This document shows positions 5,952 to 7,828 of a DNA stretch of 7,828 nt, piece after piece. The notes beneath the pieces are model-generated. The model did not search any database. It had not been told where the DNA came from and was given only the letters and a program-made list of their open reading frames with translations. Numbering within the stretch: position 1 is the first letter of the stretch; each line of letters begins with the position of its first letter. The translations under genes and the position numbers were made by a program. Source of the DNA: Candidatus Falkowiibacteriota bacterium (lineage in GTDB: Bacteria > Patescibacteriota > Patescibacteriia > Patescibacteriales > JALSMD01); the NCBI GenBank assembly GCA_026987855.1, contig JALSMD010000116.1, positions 1 through 7,828 on the forward strand. The letters run 5' to 3'.

Positions 5952-6683
5952 TCATCCTTTTGCTAGCACAAATCCCCAAATTTTTTTAGCTCCTGCCCTC
6001 TTTAAGACAAAGGCGCACTCATTGAGTGTAGACCCAGTAGTAATAACATCATCAACCAAAATAATGTTTTTGTTAATTTTTGCTCCTTGCCATTGAAAGC
6101 ATTGTTTGATATTGTTCGTCCTTTTGTTTAGGGGCAGTTTTGCTTGAGGGGCTTTTCTTTTTTTTCTTATTAAATTAGTATTAAGGGGGAGCTTAAAGTA
6201 TTTAGCTATTTTGTTTGCTAATAATTCTGATTGGTTGAATCCACGCCACCTTAAACGTTGTGGGTGAAGTGGGACAGGGACGACAATTGATTTAGAAAAT
6301 ATATGTTTTGGGATGTTTTTAGTCTCTTTTTGGTATTCAAAAAAATAGATGATAAATCTTTCTAAGATATCAATATTACTTTGGATAAAATGATATTTTA
6401 AAGTTTTAATTAAGGAAGACAAAATCAGATTTTTATAGTTGCCAGCAATTAAAATGCCATCTAGGTGATATTTGTTGCGGCATATAGCACAGAGAGACCC
6501 TTTAACACCGCCTTTATTACAAAAGAAACATATTTGCTTTTCATTGATCTTTAATTTATAAAAACAAGAATTACATAACATTGAACCTTCTTGACCACAA
6601 GCAAGGCAATATTTAGGAAAAAGAATATCAAAGATAAAATCACGTCCTTTTTGGACATGATTTAATATTTTGTTAATTTCCAT
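5952..6683 (-). CDS. comF: ComF-family protein: double zinc ribbon plus phosphoribosyltransferase domain
   Basis: ComF proteins are needed for uptake or processing of transforming DNA in naturally competent bacteria; their biochemical role is unsettled. The 243 residues begin with two zinc-ribbon pairs (C26, C29, C37, C40 and C52, C55, C65, C68). Next come the family segment GILIAGNYKNLILSSLIKTLKY (from G76), VVPVPLHPQRLRWRGFNQSE (134-153), and the PRPP-binding loop ILVDDVITTGST (208-219) near the C-terminus. It is a full-length, cytoplasmic-type protein with no signal peptide. It stops at TGA, while the other genes here stop at TAA. Its ATG overlaps the stop of the upstream propeller gene by one base (TAATG), which suggests translational coupling; no Shine-Dalgarno is visible. 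The stop abuts the mpg stop on the other strand, leaving no room for a terminator between them. Confidence 0.95.
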   Translation of the reverse strand: MEINKILNHVQKGRDFIFDILFPKYCLACGQEGSMLCNSCFYKLKINEKQICFFCNKGGVKGSLCAICRNKYHLDGILIAGNYKNLILSSLIKTLKYHFIQSNIDILERFIIYFFEYQKETKNIPKHIFSKSIVVPVPLHPQRLRWRGFNQSELLANKIAKYFKLPLNTNLIRKKRKAPQAKLPLNKRTNNIKQCFQWQGAKINKNIILVDDVITTGSTLNECAFVLKRAGAKKIWGFVLAKG

Positions 6684-7828
6684 TATTTTAACTTAATACT
6701 TAATAGTCGTTGAGTATTTCCATCAGTAAAGTATAAATATTGCTCGTCTTCAGAGACCATTAAGTTTGACATTGTAAAATTTCCATCTGGAATAGCAACC
6801 AGTTTTTTTGTTCCAGTTTGAATATTTATTTTATACAATTTGTCTTTTACGCCTTTAGATAATTCTGGAAAAAGTCCAGCTCCCTCTGGTAAATTTTCAG
6901 GAACAGCACAATATAATTCATAATCGTTAGCAAAAGTACATTTATCTGCCCAAGTTTCTATTTTTAAATTTTTTCTCCCGGATCCTATTTGGTCGCCTTG
7001 AGCGTTTACTATCCATAGACTTGGTTTCATGTTATTGTCGCTAGAGTAAACACTATAAAGCAATTTGTCTCCCTTCGGAGACCATTTTGATCTAAAATCG
7101 CGCCCTTCTATTATAGTAGATTTAAAATTTTCTCCATTTAATCCAATAAAATATACTCTTTGTCTGTTAAAATCAATTCCTTCTGTTTTCATAGCAATAA
7201 TTTGGTTATTGGGAGACCAAGAAGTATATACTTTATCACTATATATTCCTAACGGTTCAATTGGTTTTGCCTTAGAACCATCTTCATTAGCTATTGCCAG
7301 CCATCTGTTATCAGGATCTAGTCCCATATTTTTCAAAACAATTTGATTGCCATTCGGAGAAAAATCAAAGTCTTCCCAATGTTTTGGCAGGCTTATTTGC
7401 TTCTGAGTTTCAAAATCATAAAGTATATTTGCCCCATCAGGATATTCAATAATAGCCTTGTTTTTAGCAGGAGACCAGGTAACATTTTGTACATTATAGA
7501 AAATCTTATCGCTTAAAGGTACTATTTCCCCTTGTGCTGTAAGGCGATAGAATTTACCGTCATCTTTATTATAAAATTGAATGCTTTTTCCGTCTTTGCT
7601 TATTGTCGGTTTAAAGGTTGCTTCTTTGTTTAATACCTTTGTTTGTGTAAGCCCTCCTTGCGCCACAGGACTAGCTTTTGGCAAAAATTGTTTTGCTATT
7701 TTAGTTTGGATCTTTCCTTCTTTATTTATGGTGATATTTTTTTCTTGAGCAGAAGGCAAATATCCTTGCTTGCCAGATTCTTGCTTTAAAGAAGAATCAG
7801 AAGTTTGTGTAGGAGTCGGGATAGCAGG
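6683..7828 (-). CDS. N-terminally truncated beta-propeller (WD40-like/PD40, TolB-like) protein, probably surface-exposed
   Basis: The frame is open to the right edge of the window, so the true start is outside; 381 residues are visible. A TTG at 7757-7759 is in frame but sits inside the linker and is not needed as a start. The first ~70 visible residues are a Pro/Thr/Ser/Gln-rich linker. Seven blade-like repeats follow, with an S-P/D-x-G turn then hydrophobic strands: near visible residues 77 (SKDGKSIQF), 118 (WSPAKNKAII), 156 (FSPNGNQIVL), 204 (WSPNNQIIAM), 249 (WSPKGDKLLY), 299 (FANDYELYCA) and 359 (SEDEQYLYF). This matches PD40/TolB-like propellers, which usually bind proteins or glycans. 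Two cysteines (297 and 307) in blade six could form a disulfide. An N-terminal signal or membrane anchor is expected but unseen. Specific function is unknown. It precedes comF in the same transcript. Confidence 0.85.
   Translation of the reverse strand, partial: PAIPTPTQTSDSSLKQESGKQGYLPSAQEKNITINKEGKIQTKIAKQFLPKASPVAQGGLTQTKVLNKEATFKPTISKDGKSIQFYNKDDGKFYRLTAQGEIVPLSDKIFYNVQNVTWSPAKNKAIIEYPDGANILYDFETQKQISLPKHWEDFDFSPNGNQIVLKNMGLDPDNRWLAIANEDGSKAKPIEPLGIYSDKVYTSWSPNNQIIAMKTEGIDFNRQRVYFIGLNGENFKSTIIEGRDFRSKWSPKGDKLLYSVYSSDNNMKPSLWIVNAQGDQIGSGRKNLKIETWADKCTFANDYELYCAVPENLPEGAGLFPELSKGVKDKLYKINIQTGTKKLVAIPDGNFTMSNLMVSEDEQYLYFTDGNTQRLLSIKLK

Noticed and set aside
5952..5954. UGA recoding as glycine, as in Gracilibacteria and SR1
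   Set aside because: TGA ends comF at the expected family length directly after a normal C-terminus, and no other gene has an internal in-frame TGA.
7065..7346. Plus-strand open frame opposite the propeller gene
   Set aside because: Its sequence is the mirror of the repeated WSP blades on the minus strand, without independent support.
7757..7759. TTG as the start of the propeller gene
   Set aside because: The frame continues to the window edge through a Pro/Thr/Ser-rich linker, and a signal or anchor is expected further upstream.
1..7828. CRISPR array, insertion sequence or phage genes
   Set aside because: No regularly spaced direct repeats, transposase motifs, terminal inverted repeats or phage-like proteins were seen.

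Overview
The window is AT-rich (about one third G+C by eye), densely coding bacterial DNA. It holds eight protein genes, six on the plus strand and two on the minus strand, in a head-on arrangement. The gene content suggests a member of the Patescibacteria (Candidate Phyla Radiation): a single-chain archaeal/eukaryotic-type glycyl-tRNA synthetase, a FemA/FemB-like aminoacyltransferase, a membrane-anchored DsbA-like protein, an adenylate kinase with a Zn-type lid, a ComF-like protein and a linker-plus-propeller surface protein. This placement is inferred from gene content and sequence style, not from a marker tree. The standard bacterial code fits: seven genes stop at TAA and comF at TGA.

Layout. 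(1) Positions 2-3631 look like one plus-strand operon with gaps of 16, 10 and 4 nt: a 5'-truncated protein with a charged linker and an NTF2-like tail, a DsbA-like thiol-disulfide protein, glycyl-tRNA synthetase, and a FemAB-family transferase. (2) After a 124-nt AT-rich gap containing a nested inverted repeat comes adk. (3) After a 114-nt gap with a candidate extended -10 promoter come map and, 12 nt further, an AAG-type 3-methyladenine DNA glycosylase. (4) The minus strand carries a truncated beta-propeller protein followed by comF, overlapping by one base (TAATG). comF and the glycosylase gene meet tail to tail with no base between them.

How they fit together. The first operon mixes envelope functions (anchored linker protein, extracytoplasmic thiol oxidation, probable peptidoglycan cross-bridge or other aminoacyl transfer) with glycyl-tRNA synthetase. 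FemA-type enzymes use aminoacyl-tRNA as donor, so the glyQS-femAB pair may couple Gly-tRNA supply to wall modification. adk and map are the pair usually found in the ribosomal-protein spc operon (secY-adk-map-infA); here they lie together but without secY or infA next to them. The minus-strand pair combines a probable surface propeller with the phosphoribosyltransferase-like competence protein ComF.

Most are recognisable families, and I see no clearly new multi-gene system. The points most worth a second look are the glyQS-femAB pairing, a terminator-shaped hairpin inside the start of the glycosylase gene, the absence of Shine-Dalgarno sequences before all seven visible starts, and several family-level sequence oddities (CxC zinc knuckle in Adk, insert in MetAP, CYFC active site in the DsbA-like protein).
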